DNA from: WM-3-3 sp041660045
GTDB taxonomy: Bacteria; Pseudomonadota; Gammaproteobacteria; Methylococcales; Methylomonadaceae
NCBI GenBank assembly: GCA_041660045.1
Contig: JBAZXA010000006.1
Span: forward strand, 1-64,000
Direction of reading: 5' to 3'
DNA length: 64,000 nucleotides
Below are positions 27,343-36,803 of the stretch, piece after piece (the first letter of the stretch is position 1; every line of letters starts with the position of its first letter). The notes beneath the pieces were generated by a model. That model did not search any database. It saw only the letters and a program-made list of their open reading frames with translations, and was not told the origin of the DNA. Both the position numbers and the translations under genes were made by a program.

Positions 27343-27921
27343 ATGTTGAATCATTTAAGGCCAGCGGCTAGCTTATTGGTTTTGTTAAGCGTGTTAACTG
27401 GCATTATTTACCCTTTTTCAGTCACCGGCTTGGCGCAGCTGTGTTGCAGCAGATTGGCCAACGGTAGCATCATCTACAATAGCCAAGGTCAAGCGATAGC
27501 TTCGGGGCTGATTGGTCAAGCCTTTAGTGCGCCTGACTATTTTTGGGGTAGGCCATCAGCCACCTTGCCGTATCCCTATAATGGGGCGGCCTCATCAGGT
27601 TCTAATTTAGGCCCAACCAACCCCGAGTTGCTTAAGGCAGTGGCGCAAAGGATAAAGAACCTAAAAGCGGCTGATCCTGATAATCAACGGCCTATCCCAG
27701 TGGATTTAGTGACAGCTTCGGCCAGTGGTTTAGACCCGCATATCAGCTTGGCAGCGGCTAACTACCAGTTGGCACGTATTGCCAAAGTAAGGCATATAAA
27801 GGTAGAACAGCTACAGGAACTGGTCAATGCAACGTTGGAAAATCGGCAATGGTGGGTATTAGGGGAACCCAGGGTTAATGTGATAAAACTTAATTTAGCT
27901 TTAGAGACTTTCCGGCCCTAA
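27343..27921 (+). CDS. kdpC: Potassium-transporting ATPase subunit C
   Basis: A 192-residue protein. ATG 27343 follows AAGGGGAATTACC, so the longer frame from 27322 is not used. An N-terminal membrane helix (LVLLSVLTGIIYPFSVTGLAQ, in part) is followed by the periplasmic domain. GLIGQAFSAPDYFWGRPSAT and SGSNLGPTNPEL are conserved KdpC stretches, and DLVTASASGLDPHIS near 135 is the family hallmark. KdpC binds KdpA/KdpB and increases K+ affinity. It lies 11 bases after kdpB. Confidence 0.95.
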   Translation: MLNHLRPAASLLVLLSVLTGIIYPFSVTGLAQLCCSRLANGSIIYNSQGQAIASGLIGQAFSAPDYFWGRPSATLPYPYNGAASSGSNLGPTNPELLKAVAQRIKNLKAADPDNQRPIPVDLVTASASGLDPHISLAAANYQLARIAKVRHIKVEQLQELVNATLENRQWWVLGEPRVNVIKLNLALETFRP

Positions 27922-27968
27922 GCATAGCTAGCTTAAGATTTAGCAAAATAATTTTATAAGGACTCGAT

Positions 27969-28262
27969 ATGAAATTTACAACCTTAGGGTATTTCCTGTG
28001 GTTTGGATGTGCGGCCGCTGCTGCTGAGAAAAATAGCAGTGAAACTTATCTATTGCCCAATAGCAAAGCGTTTATTGATGCTTGCCAAAGTGAAGTATTG
28101 CAAATGCATCCTGGTGAAATTTTAAATCAAAGAGTTGAGCACGATGCTAAAGAAGTGTTGTTACGCTACGAAATTAAAGCAGTAAACGGTGATGAATGGG
28201 TGGTGTTTTGCGATGAACAAACCGGTAAAGTCACTCACGGCCAGAAAATTAAACATGATTAA
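27969..28262 (+). CDS. Small periplasmic PepSY-like protein
   Basis: 97 residues, placed between kdpC and kdpD on the same strand. A signal peptide ending in GCAAAAAEK suggests export. The mature part fits one PepSY-like unit: KAFIDACQSEVLQMHPGEIL, RYEIKAVNGDEWVVFCDEQT, then GKVTHGQKI (the usual Dxx-TGKV ending, here DEQTGKV). The ATG follows AAGGACTCGAT. PepSY domains often sense or inhibit envelope proteins and metal uptake. Its position suggests a Kdp accessory or periplasmic input to KdpD, but nothing proves this. E. coli kdp has no such gene. Confidence 0.65.
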   Translation: MKFTTLGYFLWFGCAAAAAEKNSSETYLLPNSKAFIDACQSEVLQMHPGEILNQRVEHDAKEVLLRYEIKAVNGDEWVVFCDEQTGKVTHGQKIKHD

Positions 28263-28313
28263 ACGGCATAAAAAACTATCAAGCTGTGCTTGTGACAAAT
28301 TGCAAGGTTCACA

Positions 28314-31049
28314 ATGAACAACCAACGCCCAAATCCTGATGAGCTACTGGCCCGTTTGCAACGTGATAGCGCCAAAGCCAAGCGGGGGCGCTTAAAGATT
28401 TTTTTTGGTGCCGCCGCCGGGGTAGGCAAAAGTTTTGCGATGCTGCTTGCTGCACGGGAACGTCGTGCGGAAAATTTAGATGTTGTCATCGGTATAATTG
28501 AAACCCATGGCCGTAAAGAAACCCAAGCCTTATTAGAGGGCTTGGAAGCCTTACCGGCACGGGAAATCCTATATAAAAACACTAAGCTGTACGAATTTGA
28601 CATAGATGCTGCGCTAAAACGCAGGCCAGCTTTGATATTGGTGGATGAACTGGCACACACCAATGCCCCAGGCTCACGACATCCTAAGCGTTGGCAGGAT
28701 ATACAGGAATTATTAGATGCGGGTATAGATGTTTATACCGCGCTGAACGTGCAACATTTGGAAAGCCTGAATGATGACATAGGGCAGATTTCAGGTATAC
28801 GGGTTTGGGAAACCGTACCTGACACAGTATTTGAAGATGCCGATGAAGTTGAATTGGTAGACTTACCCCCTGATGAATTGTTAAACCGCTTAAAAGAAGG
28901 CAGGGTTTACCTACCGCAACAAGCACAAGAAGCGATCCAACACTTTTTTAGAAAAGGCAATTTAATCGCGCTTAGGGAATTGGCGTTAAGGCAGACCGCT
29001 AACCGCGTAGATGCACAAATGCTGGATTATCGTGAAGGCCATGCCATCCGTGAAGTGTGGCAAGTTAACGAGCGTATTTTAGTGTGCATAGGCGCAAACC
29101 CGATTGCTGAACGGTTGGTACGCGCAGGTAAACGTTTAGCAACTAATCTACGGGCAGACTGGCTAGTGGTTTATGTGGAAACACCCACCTTACAACGTTT
29201 GCCAGCCGAAAAGCGTGATAGTGTGCTACGCATTCTTCGCTTGGCTGAACAACTAGGGGCAGAAACGCTAACCTTAAGTTCGCCCGATATGGCGGATGCC
29301 ATTATCAAGTTAGCCAGCGAACGTAACGTAAATAAAATAGTTGTGGGAAAACCCAGTCGGCGGCATTGGCGACGCTGGTTATTTGGCTCGGTGGTTGATG
29401 CCCTGATTAGCGATGCCCATAACATCAACATCTATTTATTGGGCAGTCCACAGTCAGTGAATGTACCTGGATTGGATAACACGCTCGCCTTGTTTAAAAA
29501 ACCACCGTTGCCCGGACTGCGTAACCGTATACCTAGCCAAGAAAAAAAACGGCATCGAGGTTATTTGTGGGCGGTAGCGGTTACTCTGTTATGCACCTTA
29601 CTTGGCCGTATGATGTTTAACCACTTTGAACTGGCTAATTTAGTCATGGTGTTTTTAATGGGCGTGGTGTTTATTGCTACCCGGTTTGGCCGAGGGCCTT
29701 CAATTTTAGGGTCTATCTTAGGCGTGGTAATTTTTGATTTGTATTTTGTCCAGCCTTACTACAGCCTATCAGTTTCTGACAGCCAATATTTAATCACCTT
29801 ATCGGCGATGCTGGTTATTAGTATGGTGATTAGCAATTTAATGGCTAATGTCCGCTCTCAAGCCAAGGTGGCGGCGCACCGGGAACGCAGGGCCGCAGTG
29901 TTGTACGAGATTAGTAAGGAGTTAGGCGCCAGCCGTAGCCTAGATGAGGTAGTGGCTATTGCAGTAAAACAAGTGCACGCGGAGTTTAGCAGCCGCAATG
30001 TTATCCTGTTTCCTGATGCTAAAGGCCGTATGGCATACCCAAAACAAAAACTAGCGGTCGCCTCACTGCCGGGGGTGGATTTGGATATTGCGCAATGGGT
30101 GTTTGACCATAATGAACTGGCAGGGCAAGGCACGAATACACTGCCTGCAGCGGAAGCAATCTATTTTCCCATCAGTAATGAAAACGAGCGCTTAGGGGTA
30201 TTGGCATTATTTCCCGTTAACTTAAGACGGGTGTTTTTACCTGAGCAGCAAAAACTGTTAGGCACTTTCATATTACAAATTGGCCAGGCCATCACGCGTA
30301 TCCGCTATTCCGAACAAGCTAAAATTAGCCATTTGCAAATTGAAGCCGAGCGCATGCGGAATTCATTGCTTAGCGCTATTTCCCACGATTTACGCACACC
30401 GTTGGCGACCATAGTGGGTTCAGCTAGTGCATTATTGGAAGATCAAGGCCAGTTACAAGAACAGGACAAACGCGAATTAAGCAGTATGATTGTTGATGAA
30501 GCTGAGCGCATGTCCAACTTGGTCAATAATATACTGGATATGGCCAAGTTGGATGCCGGTGCCGTGGAATTAAACAAACAATGGCATCCGTTAGAAGAAA
30601 TCATAGGCACCGCGTTAACCCGGTTACAAAAACAACTACAAGACAGGCCCGTAACCGTTAAATTACCGCCGGGCATTGCCATGGTGTTTGCGGATGCGGT
30701 GTTGCTGGAGCAAGTGATCATCAATTTATTAGAAAACGCCACGCGTTATACGCCGTCAGGTAGTGCCTTGGAAATTAGCGTATTATCAAGCAGCGACACT
30801 GTCGAAATCAGCGTAGCCGACTACGGCCCAGGTATCCCAAAAGATTTGGAACAACAGTTATTTGAAAAATTCTACCAAGTCCATCATGAAGCTGCACAAA
30901 GTGGTGTCGGCCTAGGCTTAGCTATTTGCAAGTCTATTGTCGAAGCCCATGATGGCCAAATTGAGGCACACAATCGGCCTGAAGGTGGCGCTATATTCCG
31001 CATTGTGTTGCCTGTGGCATTACCTGTACCCGAGCTGAAGTTTGAATGA
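28314..31049 (+). CDS. kdpD: Sensor histidine kinase KdpD
   Basis: A 911-residue membrane kinase. The N-terminal KdpD domain shows FFGAAAGVGKSFAML (Walker A) and LILVDELAHTNAPGSRHPKR (Walker B region). A universal-stress-like domain follows (RILVCIGANP to about 380). Four membrane helices lie near 415-510. A GAF-like stretch follows near 535-660. His691 in SAISHDLRTPLATI is the phospho-acceptor, and the ATPase domain has NLLENATRYTPSG and GVGLGLAICKSIVEAH. The domain order is that of classical KdpD. It controls KdpE according to K+ and osmotic stress. Confidence 0.96.
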   Translation: MNNQRPNPDELLARLQRDSAKAKRGRLKIFFGAAAGVGKSFAMLLAARERRAENLDVVIGIIETHGRKETQALLEGLEALPAREILYKNTKLYEFDIDAALKRRPALILVDELAHTNAPGSRHPKRWQDIQELLDAGIDVYTALNVQHLESLNDDIGQISGIRVWETVPDTVFEDADEVELVDLPPDELLNRLKEGRVYLPQQAQEAIQHFFRKGNLIALRELALRQTANRVDAQMLDYREGHAIREVWQVNERILVCIGANPIAERLVRAGKRLATNLRADWLVVYVETPTLQRLPAEKRDSVLRILRLAEQLGAETLTLSSPDMADAIIKLASERNVNKIVVGKPSRRHWRRWLFGSVVDALISDAHNINIYLLGSPQSVNVPGLDNTLALFKKPPLPGLRNRIPSQEKKRHRGYLWAVAVTLLCTLLGRMMFNHFELANLVMVFLMGVVFIATRFGRGPSILGSILGVVIFDLYFVQPYYSLSVSDSQYLITLSAMLVISMVISNLMANVRSQAKVAAHRERRAAVLYEISKELGASRSLDEVVAIAVKQVHAEFSSRNVILFPDAKGRMAYPKQKLAVASLPGVDLDIAQWVFDHNELAGQGTNTLPAAEAIYFPISNENERLGVLALFPVNLRRVFLPEQQKLLGTFILQIGQAITRIRYSEQAKISHLQIEAERMRNSLLSAISHDLRTPLATIVGSASALLEDQGQLQEQDKRELSSMIVDEAERMSNLVNNILDMAKLDAGAVELNKQWHPLEEIIGTALTRLQKQLQDRPVTVKLPPGIAMVFADAVLLEQVIINLLENATRYTPSGSALEISVLSSSDTVEISVADYGPGIPKDLEQQLFEKFYQVHHEAAQSGVGLGLAICKSIVEAHDGQIEAHNRPEGGAIFRIVLPVALPVPELKFE

Positions 31050-31153
31050 TACACCGCTTAACAAACCCAATTAATCGCCCTCAACCAAACCTTCTCCACG
31101 GCCATCGGAACAATATGGCAATCTACTGGGATTACTATGGCTAGGGCAAGTCC

Positions 31154-31849
31154 ATGGTAAAGTTAAACCCCGTTATCGTGATGATAGAGGATGATCCTGC
31201 GATACGCCGATTTTTACGCACTAGCTTGCGTACCCAAGCAATTAGCGTGTTTGAAGCGGACACCGGTAAGCAAGGTATTGTGGAAGCCGGTGTACGCAAG
31301 CCTGATTTGGTGATATTGGACTTAGGCTTACCCGATATGGATGGCGTGGACGTGGTTAAGGCCATCCGCGCTTGGTCTGATATGCCCATTATTATCTTGT
31401 CAGCCCGGCATGGCGAGCAACATAAGATTGCTGCGCTCGATGCCGGTGCCGATGATTATCTAACTAAACCATTTAGTTTTGGTGAATTGATGGCACGCAT
31501 ACGCGTTGCCCTACGGCATGCGCTAAAGCCGTCCGGCCAGCTTGGCAATCAAATCTATAGCCACGATGATTTACAAATAGACTTACGCAACCGCATAGTC
31601 AGTAAGGCCGGAAACGAAATCCATCTTACCCCTATCCAATTCCGGCTATTGTCGGTATTAGTTAAACAAGCGGGTAAAGTCATTACCCACCAGCAACTCC
31701 TCAAAGAAGTTTGGGGGCCTTCATACCAAGAAAATGACCATTACCTACGCATCTACATGAGCCAGCTGCGGCGTAAATTAGAAACAGACCCCACCCGACC
31801 CGCATTTTTATTAACCGAATCTGGCGTGGGCTATCGCTTTAAGGTTTAG
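31154..31849 (+). CDS. kdpE: Response regulator KdpE
   Basis: A 231-residue OmpR-family regulator. The receiver domain has DDP near the N terminus, Asp56 in VILDLGLPDMDGV as phospho-acceptor, and KPFSFGELMAR. The C-terminal winged helix reads HLTPIQFRLLSVLVKQAGKV and ends with LLTESGVGYRFKV. It lies 104 bp after kdpD on the same strand. It presumably activates the kdp operon, for which a tandem-repeat site is present at 23175. Confidence 0.95.
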   Translation: MVKLNPVIVMIEDDPAIRRFLRTSLRTQAISVFEADTGKQGIVEAGVRKPDLVILDLGLPDMDGVDVVKAIRAWSDMPIIILSARHGEQHKIAALDAGADDYLTKPFSFGELMARIRVALRHALKPSGQLGNQIYSHDDLQIDLRNRIVSKAGNEIHLTPIQFRLLSVLVKQAGKVITHQQLLKEVWGPSYQENDHYLRIYMSQLRRKLETDPTRPAFLLTESGVGYRFKV

Positions 31850-32518
31850 TTTAGGACGGCAGTTAAAGTTAGATCAGCCATACATCTTTTTGATTTAGGC
31901 AAATATCCCATCAAATCGCCAGTTGCCTGCTATTAAGCCAGTACACTGCTATAAGTTTCTTTGGCTGATCACTACCAAAATGGCTGTTACTTAATTTAAT
32001 AAGTTTGCATAGCGTGAATAAATCCAATACTAATCGCTTAATGCTATTTAAACGCCATCAACCTAAGCTTCATCTTCTGGCGAAAGGACGATATGAAAAT
32101 TTTCCGATCAGTATAGCAACTGCTAATTGGAAGATTAAGGTATTAGACCATTGGGTTTTTTGAACCGATTATTTACAGAAAGATTGGGGCAAGGCAACAG
32201 ATAAAGAGGTGGCTGTCAGCTTGTTTTAATACTTGGATAGCGCTTTTTGATGCTTTGTTAGGCAACTTATAAGGTAAGCCTAGAATACAGTCCTGGTAAT
32301 GTAATTGCCTGGAAATAGATAGGCTTAGCCCGCTTTTTGAGTTGCTTATGCGCTTAAATCCTGCATTTTCAAGTCTTGTGTCAACAAGAATTTTAAAGTT
32401 GGTATAGTCATTGCTTTAACAAAATTATGAGGCCTAATTTACTAGGCTTTAGATAGCGCAAAAATTCAGTTATTAATCCATCTTTTTTTGTCCTTAAACC
32501 TTAAAACGTTAAAAAATA
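31850..32518. other. Intergenic region before the RND operon
   Basis: About 670 bp without a supported gene. Short frames are broken by stops in all readings. It probably carries the promoter of the efflux operon, but no operator or terminator could be picked out. Confidence 0.35.
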
Positions 32519-33604
32519 ATGACCACTAAAGCCTTAGTACTCGCTTGTTTAATTGCCACTGTTCTCAATGGCTGTCATCAAGCAGAAACCGAAAAGCATG
32601 ACGAGATCCTCAAGTTGGAGGCTACCACGCCGTTACGGGAAGATGCCACGGTAACCAAGGAATATGTCTGCCAGATTCATGCGATCCGGCATATTGAGAT
32701 CCGGGCATTGGAACGGGGCTATTTACAGAATATTTATGTCGATGAAGGCCAGTTGGTGAAGAAAGCTCAGCCGATGTTCAAAATCATGCCTAACCTGTAT
32801 CAAGCCGAATTGCTAAAAGCGCAGGCTGAAGCGAATACCATGAACATCGAATTTCTTAATACCAAAGGCTTGGCAGATCAAAAAATCGTATCGCCCAATG
32901 AATTGGCCTTGGCAAAAGCAAAGTTGGACAAGGCCAAGGCCGAAGTGAAAATGGCGGAAACCCATTTGGGGTTTACCGATATTAATGCGCCGTTTGATGG
33001 CATTATGGATCATTTGCAAGCTAGAAACGGCAGCTTGCTGGAAGAAGGGGCATTGCTGACGACGCTGTCAGATGTCAGTAAATTGTGGGTGTATTTCAAT
33101 GTGCCTGAGGCTGAATATCTGGATTTTAAAATGCATAAACCTGACGATGACCGTACCAAGGTCCAGATTCGGATGGCCAATGGCAAAATTTTTAATCAAA
33201 CTGGCATTATTGAAACCATAGAAGCGGATTTTGACAATACCGATGGGAATATCGAATTCCGCGCCACTTTCCCCAATCCAGACACGATATTAAGACACGG
33301 CGAAACCGGTACCATTTTAATGGCTAAACCTTATAAAAACGCGTTGCTTATCCCTCAAAAAGCGACCTATGAAATCCTCGACAAAACCTATGTTTACGTC
33401 GTCAACAAAGATAATAAGTTAGAGCAAAGACTAATTAAAATAGAAACCGATTTGCCGCATTGGTTTATTGTCAAAGAGGGTTTGAAAGACGATGACAAGA
33501 TTTTGCTTGATGGTTTACGCAAAGTACACGCTGGCGAAGTCGTAGAGGCCGAAGTAAAGGCCCCGGAACAAGTTCGCTCTGAGCTTGAACTTTATACTGA
33601 GTAA
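32519..33604 (+). CDS. RND efflux periplasmic adaptor lipoprotein
   Basis: A 361-residue membrane fusion protein. The signal peptide ends in a lipobox (LNGC at about residue 19), placing it on the inner membrane facing the periplasm. It shows the lipoyl half-motifs RGYLQNIYVDEGQLVKKAQP and FDGIMDHLQARNGSLLEEG on either side of an alpha-helical hairpin (about 95-150), then beta-barrel and membrane-proximal domains (GTILMAKPYKNALLIPQKA). It links the RND pump to the outer membrane channel. It is encoded 19 bp upstream of the pump. Confidence 0.92.
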   Translation: MTTKALVLACLIATVLNGCHQAETEKHDEILKLEATTPLREDATVTKEYVCQIHAIRHIEIRALERGYLQNIYVDEGQLVKKAQPMFKIMPNLYQAELLKAQAEANTMNIEFLNTKGLADQKIVSPNELALAKAKLDKAKAEVKMAETHLGFTDINAPFDGIMDHLQARNGSLLEEGALLTTLSDVSKLWVYFNVPEAEYLDFKMHKPDDDRTKVQIRMANGKIFNQTGIIETIEADFDNTDGNIEFRATFPNPDTILRHGETGTILMAKPYKNALLIPQKATYEILDKTYVYVVNKDNKLEQRLIKIETDLPHWFIVKEGLKDDDKILLDGLRKVHAGEVVEAEVKAPEQVRSELELYTE

Positions 33605-33623
33605 CCCGTATTAGTGATTAGCC

Positions 33624-36600
33624 ATGTTTAATATATTTATCAAAAGACCCGTGATGGCGATAGTATTATCGCTATTGTTCCTCTTTATGGGGGCATTGGC
33701 GATCCGCTCCATGCCGATCTCCCAGTTTCCAGATATTGCACCACCGCGTGTCACCATTTCGTTATCGTTTCCAGGTGCCAGTGCCGATGTGTTGGTAAAA
33801 TCATCCTTGATTACCATCGAGCGCGCCATCAACGGTGTTCCAGGTATGAAATACATCATCTCGGATGCAACCAGCGCGGGGGAGTCGACCATCCAAGTGC
33901 TGTTCGACTTAAGCGTTGATCCCAACATTGCCATGGTTAATGTTAAAACGCGGCTCGATCAGGTTATGAGCCGCTTGCCTAAACTGGTGCAGTTGGAAGG
34001 CGTTATTGTTGAACGGGTGCAACCTAGCATGTTGATGTACGTTAACCTGTACAGCAAAGACAAAAATGCCGACGAGAAGTTTTTGTTTAACTATGCCAAC
34101 GTTTCTGTTATCCCAGAAATTCAGCGGGTATTTGGTATAGCCCAAGCTAAAATTTTGGGTAGCCGCCAATATGCTATGCGGATTTGGCTAAATCCAGACC
34201 GGATGCGCGCTTATAGCGTTTCCAGCGATGAAGTCATGGATGCTATAGCCAAGCAAAGTATTATCGGCCGCCCTGGCCGCTTAGGCCAAAGCACGGGGAT
34301 TTCCGCCCAGTCCAAAGAGTATGTTTTGATCTATCAAGGCCGTTACGACAAGCCAGAGCAGTATGAAAACATTATTATCCGGGCCAATTCAAAAGGTGAA
34401 ATATTGCACCTTAGAGACATAGCCAAGGTTGACCTAAACAGCGAGTTTTATAATATTTATTCCGATAAAGATGGCTATCCTTCCGCCTCTATCGTGTTAA
34501 AGCAAAATTACGGCAGTAATGCCAGCAAGGTTATCGAGGACGTAAAGGAAAAATTAACAGAGTTGAAAAAGAATTTTCCGGAAGGCATGGATTATGAAAT
34601 CAACTACGATGTATCCCGTTTTGTCGATGCGTCTATCGAAAAAGTGCTGCACACCTTAGGTGAGGCGTTTGTCTTAGTGGCTTTGGTGGTGTTTGTGTTC
34701 TTAGGGGATTGGCGCTCCACCTTAATCCCGATTTTAGCGGTGCCGGTGTCACTGATAGGCTCTTTTGCGGTGATGTCGGCGTTAGGCTTGTCCATCAATT
34801 TGATTACCTTATTTGCCCTGGTGCTAGCCATAGGAATTGTAGTTGACGATGCGATAGTGGTGGTGGAAGCGGTACACGCTAAAATGGAGGCGGAGCACCT
34901 TAGCCCTTATCTGGCCTCGCAGCGGGTTTTGGGGGAAATTGGTGGTGCGATTGTGGCCATTACCTTGGTGATGACCTCAGTGTTTGTGCCGATTGCTTTC
35001 ATGTCTGGGCCAGTTGGTGTGTTCTATCGGCAGTTTTCCATCGCCATGGCCTCATCAATTGTGATTTCCGCGATTGTCGCCTTATCACTCGCACCTGTGC
35101 TATGCGCCATGATTCTTAAAAACAACCATGGCCAACCCAAACGCAAAACACCGGTGAGTTTGTTTATTGATGGCTTTAACCGTCTGTTCGAAAAGATTAC
35201 AGGCCGCTATGTGCAATTGCTGAATGTGGTTGTTACCCGGCGGCTAATCACGCTGCTGGTTTTAGGTGGCTTTTGTTTTGGCATTTATTCTGTCAACCTA
35301 ACCTTACCGGCGGGCTTTATACCAGGCGAAGACCAAGGCATGATTTATGCGATTATCCAAACACCGCCCGGTTCCACCATCGAAGTGACTAACCAAGTGG
35401 CGCGGCAACTGGAAGCTGTTGCCGAAAAAATAGACGGCGTGCAATCGGTTTCTTCGTTGGCAGGTTATGAAGTGCTCACGGAAGGGCGCGGTTCCAACGC
35501 GGGTACTTGTATTATCAACCTGAAAGATTGGTCGAAACGCGACCATACGGTCAAAGATGTTATCCGTGAACTGGAAGAAAAAACCCATGACTTCGGCGCA
35601 ATTATCGAGTTTTTCCAACCGCCGGCAGTGCCGGGTTATGGCGCCGCTTCCGGTTTGGCGTTGCGCTTATTGGATAAGACTTTAGATACCGATTATTATG
35701 AGTTTGATAAGATAAATCAAAACTTTATGGCGGAACTGCGTAAGCGCAAAGAGTTAACTGGCTTATTTACTTTTTTTGCCGCCAATTATCCGCAGTACGA
35801 GCTAGTTATCGACAATAATCTGGCCATGCAAAAAGGGGTTTCCATTGATAAAGCCATGGAAAACCTAGACATCATGATTGGTAGCACCTACGAGCAAGGC
35901 TTTATCCGCTTCAATAACTTCTTTAAGGTTTACGCCCAGGCCTTGCCAGAGTTTCGGCGCTTCCCTAGCGATGTCCTAAACTATTATGTGAAAAATGAAG
36001 CAGGCGAGATGGTGCCGTATTCGGCTTTTATGACCATGAAAAAACGCCAAGGGCCAAACGAAATCACGCGCTACAACCTTTACAACTCTGCGGCTATCCG
36101 TGCCGAACCGGCCACCGGTTACACCACGGATGACGCCATCAAGGCGGTACAGGAAGTCGCCAAGGCAACTTTACCCCACGGTTATGACATAGCCTGGGAA
36201 GGCTTATCATTTGATGAGGCTGCCCGCGGCAATGAAGCCATAGTGATTTTTGCCGTGGTGCTAATGTTTGTCTATTTGGTATTAGCGGCCCAATACGAAA
36301 GCTTTATTTTACCTTTGGCAGTATTGATTTCCTTGCCTGCGGGTATTTTTGGCTCATTCTTCTTATTGAAAACATTAGGCCTTGCCAACGATATTTATGC
36401 GCAAGTGGGGTTGGTGATGCTGATAGGCTTACTGGGTAAAAACGCTGTACTGATTGTAGAGTTTGCAGTGCAGAAACAAGCCCAAGGCCTGTCGGTTAAG
36501 GATGCGGCCATAGAAGGCGCCAAAGCGCGTTTTCGGCCAATTTTAATGACCTCATTTGCTTTTATAGCCGGCTTGATCCCTTTGGTGATTGCTACCGGTG

Positions 36601-36803
36601 CCGGGGCCGTGGGTAACCGTACCATAGGCACTTCGTCCTTAGGCGGTATGCTGTTTGGCACTGTCTTTGGCGTCATCCTAATTCCTGGACTGTATTATAT
36701 ATTTGCCAAAATGATAGAAGGTAAAGCACTCATTAAAAACGAAGCATTTGATCCTTTAACTGAAACTTATCACTATGGTACGGATGATGATGGCCAAGAA
36801 TAA
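33624..36803 (+). CDS. RND multidrug efflux permease (HAE1 type)
   Basis: A 1059-residue inner membrane proton antiporter. FNIFIKRPVMAIVLSLLFLF is the standard N-terminal helix. Asp408 and Asp409 in GIVVDDAIVVVEA match the proton-relay pair of AcrB (Asp407/408). There are two large periplasmic loops, and the second helix bundle includes GLLGKNAVLIVEFA. The length is normal. As part of a tripartite pump it should export hydrophobic compounds. The periplasmic substrate range cannot be read. The gene overlaps the outer membrane component by about 14-29 bases, depending on that start. Confidence 0.95.
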   Translation: MFNIFIKRPVMAIVLSLLFLFMGALAIRSMPISQFPDIAPPRVTISLSFPGASADVLVKSSLITIERAINGVPGMKYIISDATSAGESTIQVLFDLSVDPNIAMVNVKTRLDQVMSRLPKLVQLEGVIVERVQPSMLMYVNLYSKDKNADEKFLFNYANVSVIPEIQRVFGIAQAKILGSRQYAMRIWLNPDRMRAYSVSSDEVMDAIAKQSIIGRPGRLGQSTGISAQSKEYVLIYQGRYDKPEQYENIIIRANSKGEILHLRDIAKVDLNSEFYNIYSDKDGYPSASIVLKQNYGSNASKVIEDVKEKLTELKKNFPEGMDYEINYDVSRFVDASIEKVLHTLGEAFVLVALVVFVFLGDWRSTLIPILAVPVSLIGSFAVMSALGLSINLITLFALVLAIGIVVDDAIVVVEAVHAKMEAEHLSPYLASQRVLGEIGGAIVAITLVMTSVFVPIAFMSGPVGVFYRQFSIAMASSIVISAIVALSLAPVLCAMILKNNHGQPKRKTPVSLFIDGFNRLFEKITGRYVQLLNVVVTRRLITLLVLGGFCFGIYSVNLTLPAGFIPGEDQGMIYAIIQTPPGSTIEVTNQVARQLEAVAEKIDGVQSVSSLAGYEVLTEGRGSNAGTCIINLKDWSKRDHTVKDVIRELEEKTHDFGAIIEFFQPPAVPGYGAASGLALRLLDKTLDTDYYEFDKINQNFMAELRKRKELTGLFTFFAANYPQYELVIDNNLAMQKGVSIDKAMENLDIMIGSTYEQGFIRFNNFFKVYAQALPEFRRFPSDVLNYYVKNEAGEMVPYSAFMTMKKRQGPNEITRYNLYNSAAIRAEPATGYTTDDAIKAVQEVAKATLPHGYDIAWEGLSFDEAARGNEAIVIFAVVLMFVYLVLAAQYESFILPLAVLISLPAGIFGSFFLLKTLGLANDIYAQVGLVMLIGLLGKNAVLIVEFAVQKQAQGLSVKDAAIEGAKARFRPILMTSFAFIAGLIPLVIATGAGAVGNRTIGTSSLGGMLFGTVFGVILIPGLYYIFAKMIEGKALIKNEAFDPLTETYHYGTDDDGQE

